A stretch of DNA of 64,000 nt from Rhizobium sp. FKY42 (GTDB lineage Bacteria; Pseudomonadota; Alphaproteobacteria; Rhizobiales; Rhizobiaceae). A program made the translations under genes and the position numbers. Below, in pieces: positions 24,400 to 32,647 of the stretch. Under the pieces are notes generated by a model. The model searched no databases. It was not told where the DNA came from and saw nothing but the letters and a program-made list of their open reading frames with translations. Numbering within the stretch: the stretch's first letter is position 1; the number at the start of each line of letters is the position of its first letter. Location: contig NZ_STGA01000016.1 of the NCBI RefSeq assembly GCF_005222835.1, positions 1 through 64,000 on the forward strand, read 5' to 3'.

Positions 24400-26154
24400 A
24401 TGGCAAGTATCGAGACGAAAACATCGCATATAGACCCGGATACGGGTTACCCGCCCTTCACCTTTGGCGGCCAATTGAGAATGATGGCCGGTGCATTCTG
24501 GTCGTCTCAAGTCAGAAACAAGGTACTTTTGCTGATCGTTGGGCTTCTGACGATCATCCTGACCACTGTCTATGCACAATACCGTCTGAACTACTGGAAC
24601 ACGCCGTTCTACAATGCGCTTGAGCAACGTGATCTCGACGGTTTTTTTGAGCAATTGAAGGTATTCTTCATCATCGCCGGTTCTCTGCTTGTGCTGAACG
24701 TCATCCAGGCCTGGCTGAACCAGATGACGGCACTGTTCATGCGCGAAGGATTGACGCGAGACCTCGTCGATCAGTGGATGCATCCGCGAAGGGCTCTAAG
24801 ACTGGCAGCCCTTGGCAAGATCGGCATCAACCCGGATCAGCGGCTTCATGAGGATGCGCGCAATCTCGCGGAACTGACGACGACGCTTGCCATCGGGCTG
24901 GTAAATGCCACCATCCTGCTGGCCAGTTTCATCGGTGTCCTCTGGGTGCTTTCTGCCGATTTTGCCTTTACCTTCAACGGTCGGCAGATCGCCATTCCGG
25001 GCTATATGGTCTGGGCAGCACTACTTTATGCGGGCTCCGCGTCGATGCTCAGCAACTATGTTGGCCGAAAGCTGCCGACACTGAACACGCAGCGCTACTC
25101 ACAGGAAGCCGAGCTACGCTTCACGCTCATGCGGACCAATGAAAACATGTTGGCAATCACGCTAACCAATGGCGAAGACAGCGAGCGGCGGCGGATCCAG
25201 CAGGGCATCAGCGAGGTTCTCGCCATCATCCGGCGGCTGGCCTTCGCCTATACCAATCTGACATGGGTTTCTGCCGGGTTCGGCTGGCTCACCACCATCG
25301 CACCGATCCTGATTGCGGCACCGGTCTATTTCAGTGGCGGTCTTTCCTTTGGCGGTCTTATGATGGCGGTCGGTGCGTTCAATCAGGTCAACACGGCGCT
25401 GCGCTGGTATATCGATAACTTCCGTCCCATTGCCGACTGGAAAGCCGCTCTCTATCGCGTTTCGGTGTTTCGAAGGGCATTGATCGAACTCGACAATGAG
25501 CATGCAGGACCGGAAACACTGAGGGTGGAACAGGATGAGGCCGAGCAACTGACCCTTAAAGATCTGCTCCTGTCGCCAAGACCCAACAGCTCCGGCAGCG
25601 ACCGTGGGCTGCGGCTCGATGGAGAATATGTGATCTTTCCCGGTGAACGGATCATGGTCAACGGCGATCCCCGGGCCAACCGTCGCCTCTTGTTCCAGGC
25701 GATTGCGGGGCTGTGGCCCTGGGGCAAGGGAACGATCCGCCTGCCGAAATCCGGCTCGATGCTTCTGGTCCCGCAGAAGGGCTTTTTTCCGGACGCAACT
25801 CTGGAAGAAGTTCTCACCTACCCGATGCCGGCCGCTACCTACACGCCGGACGCGATGGGCAATGCCCTTGAAACAGTCGGCCTTGGCCGATTGACGGAAA
25901 AGTTGTCGGCTCGCGAAAGATGGGAGCGTGTCCTGCAGGAAGATGATCAGATGCGCCTTCGCATCGCAAATGCGCTGCTGGTCAAGCCGCGATGGATCGT
26001 TCTTGATGATGCATTCGAGGCGCTGGAAACGGAGACCCAGTCAGAACTCCTTGCAATCCTGAATATGATGTCGGAGGCAACAGTCATTTATGTCGGACGG
26101 TCAGAGACATTTCTGCCAAGTTCAACACGACTGATCCATCTCCAGCCCTATTAA
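24400..26154 (+). CDS. SbmA/BacA/YddA-like ABC membrane protein with degenerate ATPase domain
   Basis: A 584-residue half-transporter. The membrane part, about 40-345, matches the SbmA/BacA fold (YRLNYWNTPFYNALEQRD near 61-78; RLHEDARNLAE near 148). A linker leads to a nucleotide-binding-domain-shaped C-terminus, but each ATPase motif is altered. The Walker A position reads GDPRANRRL (422-430), with no Gly-Lys-Ser/Thr. The Q-loop glutamine is kept (PQKGFFP). The signature position reads VLQEDDQMRL, Walker B reads WIVLDDAFEALE, and the switch histidine is Arg (VGRSE). Family members with working domains read GESGxGKS, LSxGEQQR, DEATSALD and VGHR. Transport driven by proton motive force, as for SbmA/BacA, is the likely consequence; the reading frame is intact. 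Confidence 0.85.
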   Translation: MASIETKTSHIDPDTGYPPFTFGGQLRMMAGAFWSSQVRNKVLLLIVGLLTIILTTVYAQYRLNYWNTPFYNALEQRDLDGFFEQLKVFFIIAGSLLVLNVIQAWLNQMTALFMREGLTRDLVDQWMHPRRALRLAALGKIGINPDQRLHEDARNLAELTTTLAIGLVNATILLASFIGVLWVLSADFAFTFNGRQIAIPGYMVWAALLYAGSASMLSNYVGRKLPTLNTQRYSQEAELRFTLMRTNENMLAITLTNGEDSERRRIQQGISEVLAIIRRLAFAYTNLTWVSAGFGWLTTIAPILIAAPVYFSGGLSFGGLMMAVGAFNQVNTALRWYIDNFRPIADWKAALYRVSVFRRALIELDNEHAGPETLRVEQDEAEQLTLKDLLLSPRPNSSGSDRGLRLDGEYVIFPGERIMVNGDPRANRRLLFQAIAGLWPWGKGTIRLPKSGSMLLVPQKGFFPDATLEEVLTYPMPAATYTPDAMGNALETVGLGRLTEKLSARERWERVLQEDDQMRLRIANALLVKPRWIVLDDAFEALETETQSELLAILNMMSEATVIYVGRSETFLPSSTRLIHLQPY

Positions 26155-26260
26155 AACTCCATGCAGAATGACGCGATACCGGGACAATTGATGAATGCGT
26201 TATGTATTTCATAAGGTTTGAGCTGATAAATTGGCACCCATAGATTGAGTTGAGGGCGTT

Positions 26261-28450
26261 ATGCCGGGCAAGCAACATGGACAAGGGCAGTCACGTCTGC
26301 AAAGGAAACTGATCGAAGAGTTCCGGCTGGGCGATTCGAATCCCGATTTGTTTTCCCGCTCCCTGTGCGACTTCATTGCAAAATTCTGCAGCGCTCCGAT
26401 CGCCTACATTTCCTTGATCGATGACAAGACGCAGATCATCCAGGCAAGCGTCGGCGCAGATCTGAAAAAGATGCCGCGCGAGGATAGCATCTGCAATCTG
26501 ACCGTCGAAGGGGGCAGCCCTCTCGTCATCCTCGACACCGAGACCGATGACAGGGTGAAGAATCTTCCGATCGTGACGGGTGATACTGCGATACGCTTCT
26601 ATGCCGGCGCTCCGTTGAAAACCTTCAGCGGAGAGACGATGGGCGCGCTCTGCATTGCCGACACCAGCGCGAGAACGGAATTTTCAAGCTCGGATTACGA
26701 TCGTCTGCAAGAGGCCGCACGCCTGTTGATGAACCACTATGAAGAGCGTCGCGAGGGCTTTCCGGGCCAGACCGCCGCAAGCTTCATCAATGCGACCGAA
26801 CTCTCCATGATCTCGGTGGATCATCAGGGCCGCATCCAGTTCGTCAACAACAGCCTTCTCAAATTGTTGGGCTATGAGCGTGGCCAATTGATCGGGAGAG
26901 ACGTTGAAATCATCATCCCAATGCGGTTTCGTGCCTCCCATCATAAGAGTTTCGAACGACTGTCCGATAAGAAAGGTCCGCTGCTTGATGGCAAGACGGT
27001 AGAGGTGTTCGCACGGCGGAGCGATGGAAGCGAGATCCCGATCGAGATCACGCTTTCTGCCTGGAACGACGATGGCGGAATGGGCGTCGGCGCCATCATC
27101 AACGACATTTCTGAACGTCGGGAACGCGACAAGCGTCTTCTGCGGCTTGCCAATCAGGATCCCGTCACAGGCTTCAACACCCGCCATCGCTTCGATGAGC
27201 TTATCGATCAGCATTGCCAGACACATGTTGCAGGTACACTCTTGCTGATCGAACTCGATGGCCTGAAGGAAACGGGAGACCGGCTCGGCCAGGACATATT
27301 CGATACCTTGCTCCAAAATATCGCCGTGCGCCTGCCGCGCATCCTGACCAAGGAAAGTGTTATCGCAAGGCTTGGCGAGGAACAGATTGGTCTGCTCGTC
27401 CAGTCGGCGCAAACCGTTGAAGAAGCGCGAACTCTCGCTCAGGCGGCCATGGACGAGCTTGTTTTACCCTTTGACCTGGGCTCGATGAAGCTGAAGCTCG
27501 GAGCTGCGATCGGTTGGGCCTTGCGTCAGGACACGACAAATGCGCGCGAGTGGCTAGCCAACGCCGATTTTGCACTGGCGCATGCACGAAAGGCCGGCGG
27601 CAACAGCTGCGTGGCCTATGAAGGACATGTCGAACAGACATCGCAGCAGCGCCGTGTGGCTCGAGACGAACTGTTGGAAGCGCTGCGCAAGCAGCAATTC
27701 GTGCTGCACTACCAGCCCCAGGTACTCCTGGAAACCGGAGAACTATCGGGCATCGAAGCCCTGATCCGCTGGCAGCATCCTGAAAAAGGCCTCCTGATGC
27801 CCGGGCATTTTCTGCCGGCCCTGGAACAGAGCGCCATCAGTCTCGATGTCGGCGCATGGGTGTTGAACGAGGCTATCCGTCAACTTGGCACATGGGTCGC
27901 CAAGGGTCTGCCTCCGATCAAGATGGGCATGAACCTGTTTCCGTCGCAGATGCGGGGAAGCGATCTTCCGGCACAGGTCAGTCAGCTCTCACGCGATCAT
28001 GGCGTCGATCCACGCTGGCTGGAGTTGGAAATCACGGAGACCGCAACGCTTGAAGACGAAGGTAGATCCTTCGAACTGATCAGTGAATTGCGCGAACTGG
28101 GCATCGGCATCGCATTCGACGATTTCGGCACCGGCTATGCCTCGCTCGGTTCGCTCCAGCGCTATCCGATTACGACGCTGAAGATCGACCGAGGCTTTGT
28201 GCGCGATCTTCTGACACGCCAGAGAGATTCGGCAATCACACGCGCGCTTATCATGCTCAGCCATGATCTCGGCCTGAAGACGATTGCGGAGGGCGTCGAA
28301 ACGCTGGATCAGCAGATTGCGCTTCGCTTGATGGGTTGCGATTACGGCCAGGGTTATCTCTACGGAAAAGCCCTTCCCGCGGCAGATATCGAGGCCATGC
28401 TTGCCTCGCGCGCCAAGCCGCCAAGCAAACAGGCCCGCCGAAAAACCTGA
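26261..28450 (+). CDS. GAF-PAS-GGDEF-EAL cyclic-di-GMP phosphodiesterase
   Basis: A 729-residue soluble signalling protein. GAF covers about 20-160, PAS about 172-290 and GGDEF about 293-455. The EAL domain, about 465-715, has the key motifs: IEALIRW (EAL at 499-501), ELEITET, AFDDFGTGYASL and IAEGVET. The GGDEF active site reads LGEEQ (371-375), so cyclase activity is unlikely and the domain may bind GTP or act as a regulator. The protein should hydrolyse c-di-GMP in response to a ligand of the GAF or PAS domain. It stands alone and is convergent with the fixL-like gene, 22 bp apart. Confidence 0.88.
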   Translation: MPGKQHGQGQSRLQRKLIEEFRLGDSNPDLFSRSLCDFIAKFCSAPIAYISLIDDKTQIIQASVGADLKKMPREDSICNLTVEGGSPLVILDTETDDRVKNLPIVTGDTAIRFYAGAPLKTFSGETMGALCIADTSARTEFSSSDYDRLQEAARLLMNHYEERREGFPGQTAASFINATELSMISVDHQGRIQFVNNSLLKLLGYERGQLIGRDVEIIIPMRFRASHHKSFERLSDKKGPLLDGKTVEVFARRSDGSEIPIEITLSAWNDDGGMGVGAIINDISERRERDKRLLRLANQDPVTGFNTRHRFDELIDQHCQTHVAGTLLLIELDGLKETGDRLGQDIFDTLLQNIAVRLPRILTKESVIARLGEEQIGLLVQSAQTVEEARTLAQAAMDELVLPFDLGSMKLKLGAAIGWALRQDTTNAREWLANADFALAHARKAGGNSCVAYEGHVEQTSQQRRVARDELLEALRKQQFVLHYQPQVLLETGELSGIEALIRWQHPEKGLLMPGHFLPALEQSAISLDVGAWVLNEAIRQLGTWVAKGLPPIKMGMNLFPSQMRGSDLPAQVSQLSRDHGVDPRWLELEITETATLEDEGRSFELISELRELGIGIAFDDFGTGYASLGSLQRYPITTLKIDRGFVRDLLTRQRDSAITRALIMLSHDLGLKTIAEGVETLDQQIALRLMGCDYGQGYLYGKALPAADIEAMLASRAKPPSKQARRKT

Positions 28451-28472
28451 CAAACCCCTCAGACGGAAAACG

Positions 28473-30386
28473 TCAATCCAGCAGGGCGCGCAGCTGCACG
28501 GCAAGCTCGCGCGCCGTATAGGGTTTTTTCAGCCAGCTTTCGTCAGCCGCAAGTTCTTTTCCAGCCACCTCCGGCTCGGCATAGCCCGACGTAAAGAGAA
28601 TGCGGATCTCGGGCCATCGCTCACGCACGCGTTCCGCCAGCTGATCTCCCGACATTCCGGGCATCGAAATATCGGTAAAGACGAGAGCGACATCGTCGTG
28701 CTTTTCCAGCAACTCGAGTGCCTCGACGCCGTTTGATGCCTCATGGACCTTGTAGCCCATGCTTTCAAGCCGGGCCACGGCGACGCGACGAACACGAGGA
28801 TCATCCTCGACCGCCAGAATGACCTCATCGCCACCCGGATAGTCCATGACAGGCGATGAAATGTCTTCTGTATGGCCGGACGCAGCGGTTCCTTGCACCG
28901 CAGGCAAAAACAGCCGGATGCTGGTTCCCTGACCCGGCTCGCTGTAGATCTGGATATGTCCGCCCGATTGGCGAACAAAACCGTAGACCATGCTGAGGCC
29001 AAGCCCGGTGCCCGCCCCCATGGTCTTGGTCGTGAAGAAGGGCTCGAAGGCGCGCTGCTTCACCTCATCCGTCATGCCAGTCCCGGTATCTGTAACCGAG
29101 ACCAGCACGTAATCGCCTGCCCGAAGCTGCGGATACATTTGCGCATAGTCAAAATCCAGATGACTACGGCTGACCTCAATGGTCAATAGACCGCCGCCCG
29201 GCATGGCGTCACGGGCATTGAGAGTGAGGTTCAGAAGCGCGTTCTGCAACTGCGGCCCGTCAACCAGCGCCTCGTTCTCTCCAGCCCGGATAACCGTGCG
29301 CAATTCCACCCGATCCCCGATGGTGCGGCGGATGAGTTCCGAAAAGCTGGAAATCATCTGCCCAAGATCCGTCAGGCGCGGATTGAGCGGCTGGCGGCGT
29401 CCGAAGGCGAGCAGTTGAGCTGTCAACTTCGCGCCGTCGTCGGTCGCACCCTGCGCTTCTCGCAGCAGAACCTGCGCCTTGGGATCGCGCACCCGCATTT
29501 CCAGCATTTCCAGATTGCCGCTGATGATGGTCAGCAGGTTGTTGAAGTCATGCGCCAGACCACCCGTCAGTTGGCCGATGGCTTCCATCTTCTGGGATTG
29601 CCGCAGCTCCTCCTCGATCTTGTGCCTGCTCGTCAGATCGCGGATGAAGCCGGTAAAGATTCGCTTGCCGCTGGAAATCGCCTCACCGACCGCCAGCTCC
29701 ATCGGGAAGGTGGACCCGTCCTTGCGCAACCCCTTGACCACACGACCGAGGCCGATGATGCGGCGCTGTCCGGTCCGCAGATAATTGCGGATATAATTGT
29801 CATGATTGTCGCGGTCGGGCGTCGGCATCAACATGCGCACATTGCGGCCCTCGACCTCATGCGCTTCGTAACCGAAAAGATCTTCTGCGGTCGTACTGAA
29901 GGAGGTGATCGTGCCCGCCTCGTCGATGACCACCATGGCCTCCGGCACGGTTTGCAGGATCGAGCGGAAATGCGCTTCTCGAGCCGCAAGATTCTCCTGG
30001 ATCGTGGCGGCTGCGCGAAAATCCTCGTTGAACTGGACAAGGAGATCCGTACCGTCCTCATCGCGTCCGAACGGTATCCAGCGGCTGAGCACCGAGATCG
30101 TATGGCCGTCCTTGTGACGATATTCGAGATTGGATTTCCAGGATCCTTCCGCTCGGATCGAAGACGCGATATCCTCAAGCGAAATATCGGGCTTCGGCGA
30201 CAGAAGTTCGGTCACATGCAAGCCGATAACCTCGTCGCGCGTCCAGCCGAAGAGCGCAACACTTCCCGTGCTCCAGTCGCTGATCACGCCTTGGGTCGTA
30301 TGAACGATGAGATTGACCGGATCGAGCAGCGACAACAAACCCGCACTGTTAACCGCGCCGGTGTCGAGGGTTCGAAACTCTGCCAT
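28473..30386 (-). CDS. fixL: Hybrid FixL-like haem-PAS oxygen-sensing histidine kinase
   Basis: A 637-residue soluble hybrid kinase with no transmembrane segment. PAS1 covers about 12-125 and PAS2 about 135-255. HisKA has GGLAHDFNN with His279, an ATPase domain has NLTLNARDAMPGGG, and the C-terminal receiver, about 515-637, has the phospho-acceptor in VFTDISMPG. PAS2 matches the FixL haem domain: NHDNYIRNY holds the proximal-haem His195, and IIGLGR ends in Arg215, 20 residues on, the same spacing as His200/Arg220 of Bradyrhizobium FixL. RKDGSTFPMELAVGE follows. This is the architecture of hybrid hFixL of R. etli and R. leguminosarum. It lies 25 bp beyond the fixK-type gene in the same direction. 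Confidence 0.85.
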   Translation of the reverse strand: MAEFRTLDTGAVNSAGLLSLLDPVNLIVHTTQGVISDWSTGSVALFGWTRDEVIGLHVTELLSPKPDISLEDIASSIRAEGSWKSNLEYRHKDGHTISVLSRWIPFGRDEDGTDLLVQFNEDFRAAATIQENLAAREAHFRSILQTVPEAMVVIDEAGTITSFSTTAEDLFGYEAHEVEGRNVRMLMPTPDRDNHDNYIRNYLRTGQRRIIGLGRVVKGLRKDGSTFPMELAVGEAISSGKRIFTGFIRDLTSRHKIEEELRQSQKMEAIGQLTGGLAHDFNNLLTIISGNLEMLEMRVRDPKAQVLLREAQGATDDGAKLTAQLLAFGRRQPLNPRLTDLGQMISSFSELIRRTIGDRVELRTVIRAGENEALVDGPQLQNALLNLTLNARDAMPGGGLLTIEVSRSHLDFDYAQMYPQLRAGDYVLVSVTDTGTGMTDEVKQRAFEPFFTTKTMGAGTGLGLSMVYGFVRQSGGHIQIYSEPGQGTSIRLFLPAVQGTAASGHTEDISSPVMDYPGGDEVILAVEDDPRVRRVAVARLESMGYKVHEASNGVEALELLEKHDDVALVFTDISMPGMSGDQLAERVRERWPEIRILFTSGYAEPEVAGKELAADESWLKKPYTARELAVQLRALLD

Positions 30387-30411
30387 GCTTGCCAGTCAAC
30401 CTTTCGTTCAA

Positions 30412-31164
30412 TCAGTGGGGCCATACCGCCTGCCGGGTTTTCACGGCACGATCTCCAACATTCTCATAACTATCGCCATCACCGCACAGCGCAAGAAGTT
30501 TTCCCGGCTTGGTCACGTCGAAGGCATGGCGACCGTTCGGCGTGATGATGCCGCGCTGGATTAGCTTGGTGACGGTACGAGACACCGTTTCAATGGTCAG
30601 CCCGAGATAATCGGCCATGTCCTGACGGCTCATGGCCAGTTCGACGGTCTTTGGCATCTGGGTCTGCCCGGATTGGCGCTGACCCAGCATCATCAGGAAG
30701 CTGCAAAGACGTTCCTCTGCACTCTTTCGCGACAGAAGCACCATCTGATCCTGTGCAGCAGCCATCTCATCGCACATCAGCGAGAAAAGCTGCGGACGAA
30801 GCTCTGGCGAATTCTCGATCGCATCCTGAAACGCCTTTCGTGTCAGGCGACGAACCTTGACCGGCGTGACCGCTTCCGCACTGTAGAGGTAGACATTCTT
30901 GAGCGAGAGACCCACCATGTCGCCAGCGTACAGGAAGCCGGTAATGACGCGGCGCCCGTCGGCAATAATCTTGAAGATGCGCAATACGCCTTCCGTGATT
31001 TCGAAAATGTGCTGCGCGCGGTCGCCTTCCCAGAACAGGCCTTCGCCCACATCCAGCGTCTCGCGCGGGGAAGTAGAAAACAGCTCTTCCATCGTTGCCA
31101 TTTGCGGCTTCATGGTTGCCATGGCTGCAATCGTCGCCTGTGTGGTGGAAGCTGTCGAAAACAT
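30412..31164 (-). CDS. fixK: Crp/Fnr-family regulator, FixK type
   Basis: A 250-residue Crp/Fnr protein. A cyclic-nucleotide-binding-like domain, about 30-150, precedes a helix-turn-helix (MSRQDMADYLGLTIETVSRTVTKL) with the E-x-x-S-R recognition pattern for TTGAT-N4-ATCAA sites. The N-terminal iron-sulphur cysteines of Fnr are absent, which favours FixK over FnrN. It lies between the hybrid FixL-like kinase and the divergent OmpR-type regulator. It would relay low-oxygen signals to respiratory genes; the cyd and cyo loci of this window are possible targets, though I find no clear site before them. Confidence 0.82.
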   Translation of the reverse strand: MFSTASTTQATIAAMATMKPQMATMEELFSTSPRETLDVGEGLFWEGDRAQHIFEITEGVLRIFKIIADGRRVITGFLYAGDMVGLSLKNVYLYSAEAVTPVKVRRLTRKAFQDAIENSPELRPQLFSLMCDEMAAAQDQMVLLSRKSAEERLCSFLMMLGQRQSGQTQMPKTVELAMSRQDMADYLGLTIETVSRTVTKLIQRGIITPNGRHAFDVTKPGKLLALCGDGDSYENVGDRAVKTRQAVWPH

Positions 31165-31248
31165 GATCTATCCCTCTGTATTGATGGCCTCAATATGACG
31201 GGCGGCGGTGACAGAAGGATGCCTGTCATGTTACGGTTGGTGAAATCG

Positions 31249-31264
31249 TGTAACAGTTTGTAAC
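31249..31264 (-). promoter_or_regulatory. Putative K-box upstream of fixK
   Basis: On the minus strand GTTACA-AACT-GTTACA is an exact 10-bp-spaced direct repeat, 85 bp upstream of the fixK start and 28 bp before the OmpR-type regulator start. As I recall, R. etli FxkR binds a K-box of this form before fixK. Direct repeats at 10-bp spacing are the normal OmpR/PhoB-class target. The position fits activation of fixK and feedback on the regulator gene. Confidence 0.65.
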
Positions 31265-31292
31265 AGCATAATATGCCAGTCAGGTCAGCAGG

Positions 31293-32027
31293 ATGGCGAT
31301 GATGGAGAAGCGTGCGGAACGGATTCTCATTGTTGATGACGATCCGCGTATCCGTCAGATGGTAACCCGCTATTTCGAAGACGAAGGCTTTGTCGTGCAT
31401 GGCGCCGCAGATGGTAACGGCATGCGCAAGGCGCTCGCCGATTACAGCGTCGATCTCATTCTGCTCGATCTGGTTCTACCCCAGAGCGAGGACGGACTGG
31501 CCTTAGCGCGGGAAGTCAGGGCAGGATCCGATGTGCCGATCGTCATGCTGACTGGTCGCGATGACGTGCTGGACCGGATCATCGGACTTGAGGTCGGTGC
31601 CGATGACTATATCCCCAAGCCGTTCCACCTTCGCGAAGTGCTCGCGCGAGTAAGAAGCATTCTGCGAAGGCGCAAGCTGGCGGAACCTGCACAGAGCCAC
31701 GCCGACCCCGGTCAGACACTTGAATTTGACGGATGGCGGCTGGAAATTCACCGTCGTCGCCTTCTCAATCCCGAGCAGCAGGAAATCGAGCTGACGACCG
31801 GCGAGTTCGATATGCTCACCGTCATGATCCGCAATGCAGGCCGCGTACTGACGCGTGAGATGCTGATGGACCAGACCCGCGGTCGGCAATTCGACGCCTA
31901 TGACCGGGCCATCGACGCCCAGATTGCGCGATTACGCAAGAAGATCGAGCCGAACCCGGCGCAGCCCACCTTCATTCGCTCCGTTCGTGGCGTCGGTTAT
32001 ATCTTCACCGGTGAGAACAACGGCTAG
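31293..32027 (+). CDS. fxkR: OmpR/PhoB-type response regulator, FxkR-like
   Basis: A 244-residue regulator. The receiver spans about 10-125 with acidic DDD (15-17), phospho-acceptor Asp59 (LILLDLVLP) and YIPKPFHLRE. The winged-helix DNA-binding domain spans about 140-240 (ELTTGEFDMLTVMIRNAGRVLTREML, RAIDAQIARLRKKIE, IRSVRGVGYIF). ATG codons at 31293, 31299 and 31302 are all possible. It is divergent from fixK and shares a putative K-box with it. With the hybrid FixL-like kinase it forms the hFixL-FxkR-FixK pathway known from R. etli, in which FxkR is the missing link replacing FixJ. A mosaic repeat overlaps its stop. Confidence 0.82.
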   Translation: MAMMEKRAERILIVDDDPRIRQMVTRYFEDEGFVVHGAADGNGMRKALADYSVDLILLDLVLPQSEDGLALAREVRAGSDVPIVMLTGRDDVLDRIIGLEVGADDYIPKPFHLREVLARVRSILRRRKLAEPAQSHADPGQTLEFDGWRLEIHRRRLLNPEQQEIELTTGEFDMLTVMIRNAGRVLTREMLMDQTRGRQFDAYDRAIDAQIARLRKKIEPNPAQPTFIRSVRGVGYIFTGENNG

Positions 32028-32130
32028 AGCATGGCACGCAAAAGTGTGCAGCGGTTTTGCGATAACGACATGCGAAAGAACAAAGAGATAAAGCGTCAAA
32101 AGCGAATCTGAAAGATCGCGCCATGCTTTA
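32026..32130. repeat. Rhizobial mosaic repeat, copy 2, with inverted ends
   Basis: The element begins inside the stop codon of the OmpR-type gene. The ends AGAGCATGGC and GCCATGCTTT form an imperfect inverted pair (one mismatch), so the whole unit can fold into a long hairpin. The core AAAGTGTGCAGCGGTTTTGCG and the later CAAAGAGATAAAGCG match the intergenic element common in Rhizobiaceae. It may serve as a transcription terminator for the regulator gene. Confidence 0.7.
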
Positions 32131-32143
32131 GACCTATGGCCGT

Positions 32144-32587
32144 TCAGGCTGCGACAGTTTCCCGTAACACGCTACCCGTCTTGTAGGCCAGCGCAACAAG
32201 ACCATCATGCATTGCCCGGCGAACGCCGTCTTCGTCGACGACGGTCGCAATCACCTGCACCGGAACGTCCAAAACCGGTCCTTCTTCGGTCTGCATCACT
32301 CGGGTCATGCACAGCGCCTTGAGATAACCTCGTCCATTGGCGCAAACGATCAGCCGCTCGTTGCGGTCAGGTTGGTCATGACCCTTGATAATGGTTTCGC
32401 AGAACTCTCGCCATTGCGCCAAGTCTGTTGCAATCCGGCCAGCCGTAGCAAGCGGAAACGCGCGATCGATTTCCGGGATCGTCATGTCGGCAACTTGATA
32501 GGCAAGATCCATGATCATTCCTTCGAGGGGCACCGCCCCTTCGTCTCCACGCGCAATACCCTGTCTTGCACGCTTATCCACGATCAT
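32144..32587 (-). CDS. Hypothetical protein, 147 residues
   Basis: I do not recognise this protein. It is soluble, has no signal peptide, is slightly acidic, and mixes helical and strand segments (LIVCANGRGYLKALCMTR, VPVQVIATVVDEDGVRRAMHDGLVALAYKTG). The start is uncertain: ATG at 32587 has GATAA nearby but no strong ribosome site, and internal ATGs at about 32518 and 32512 are possible. It lies 60 bp upstream-side of the adenine deaminase stop, on the same strand but after that operon. Size and codon use look coding. Confidence 0.55.
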   Translation of the reverse strand: MIVDKRARQGIARGDEGAVPLEGMIMDLAYQVADMTIPEIDRAFPLATAGRIATDLAQWREFCETIIKGHDQPDRNERLIVCANGRGYLKALCMTRVMQTEEGPVLDVPVQVIATVVDEDGVRRAMHDGLVALAYKTGSVLRETVAA

Positions 32588-32647
32588 GTGATAGCCTGCA
32601 ACATTCCCTCATGCTTTGCGCAGAATCAACTGCGGCAAATTTGCAGG

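Noticed and set aside
29415-30545. Open frame (376 codons) antisense to the hybrid kinase gene
   Set aside because: No domain, no ribosome site and low-complexity composition; it mirrors the kinase coding strand.
31181-31193. FNR/FixK-like box TTGA-N5-TCAA near the fixK start
   Set aside because: One base shorter than the TTGAT-N4-ATCAA symmetry, and it lies only about 20 bp from the start codon; more likely chance.
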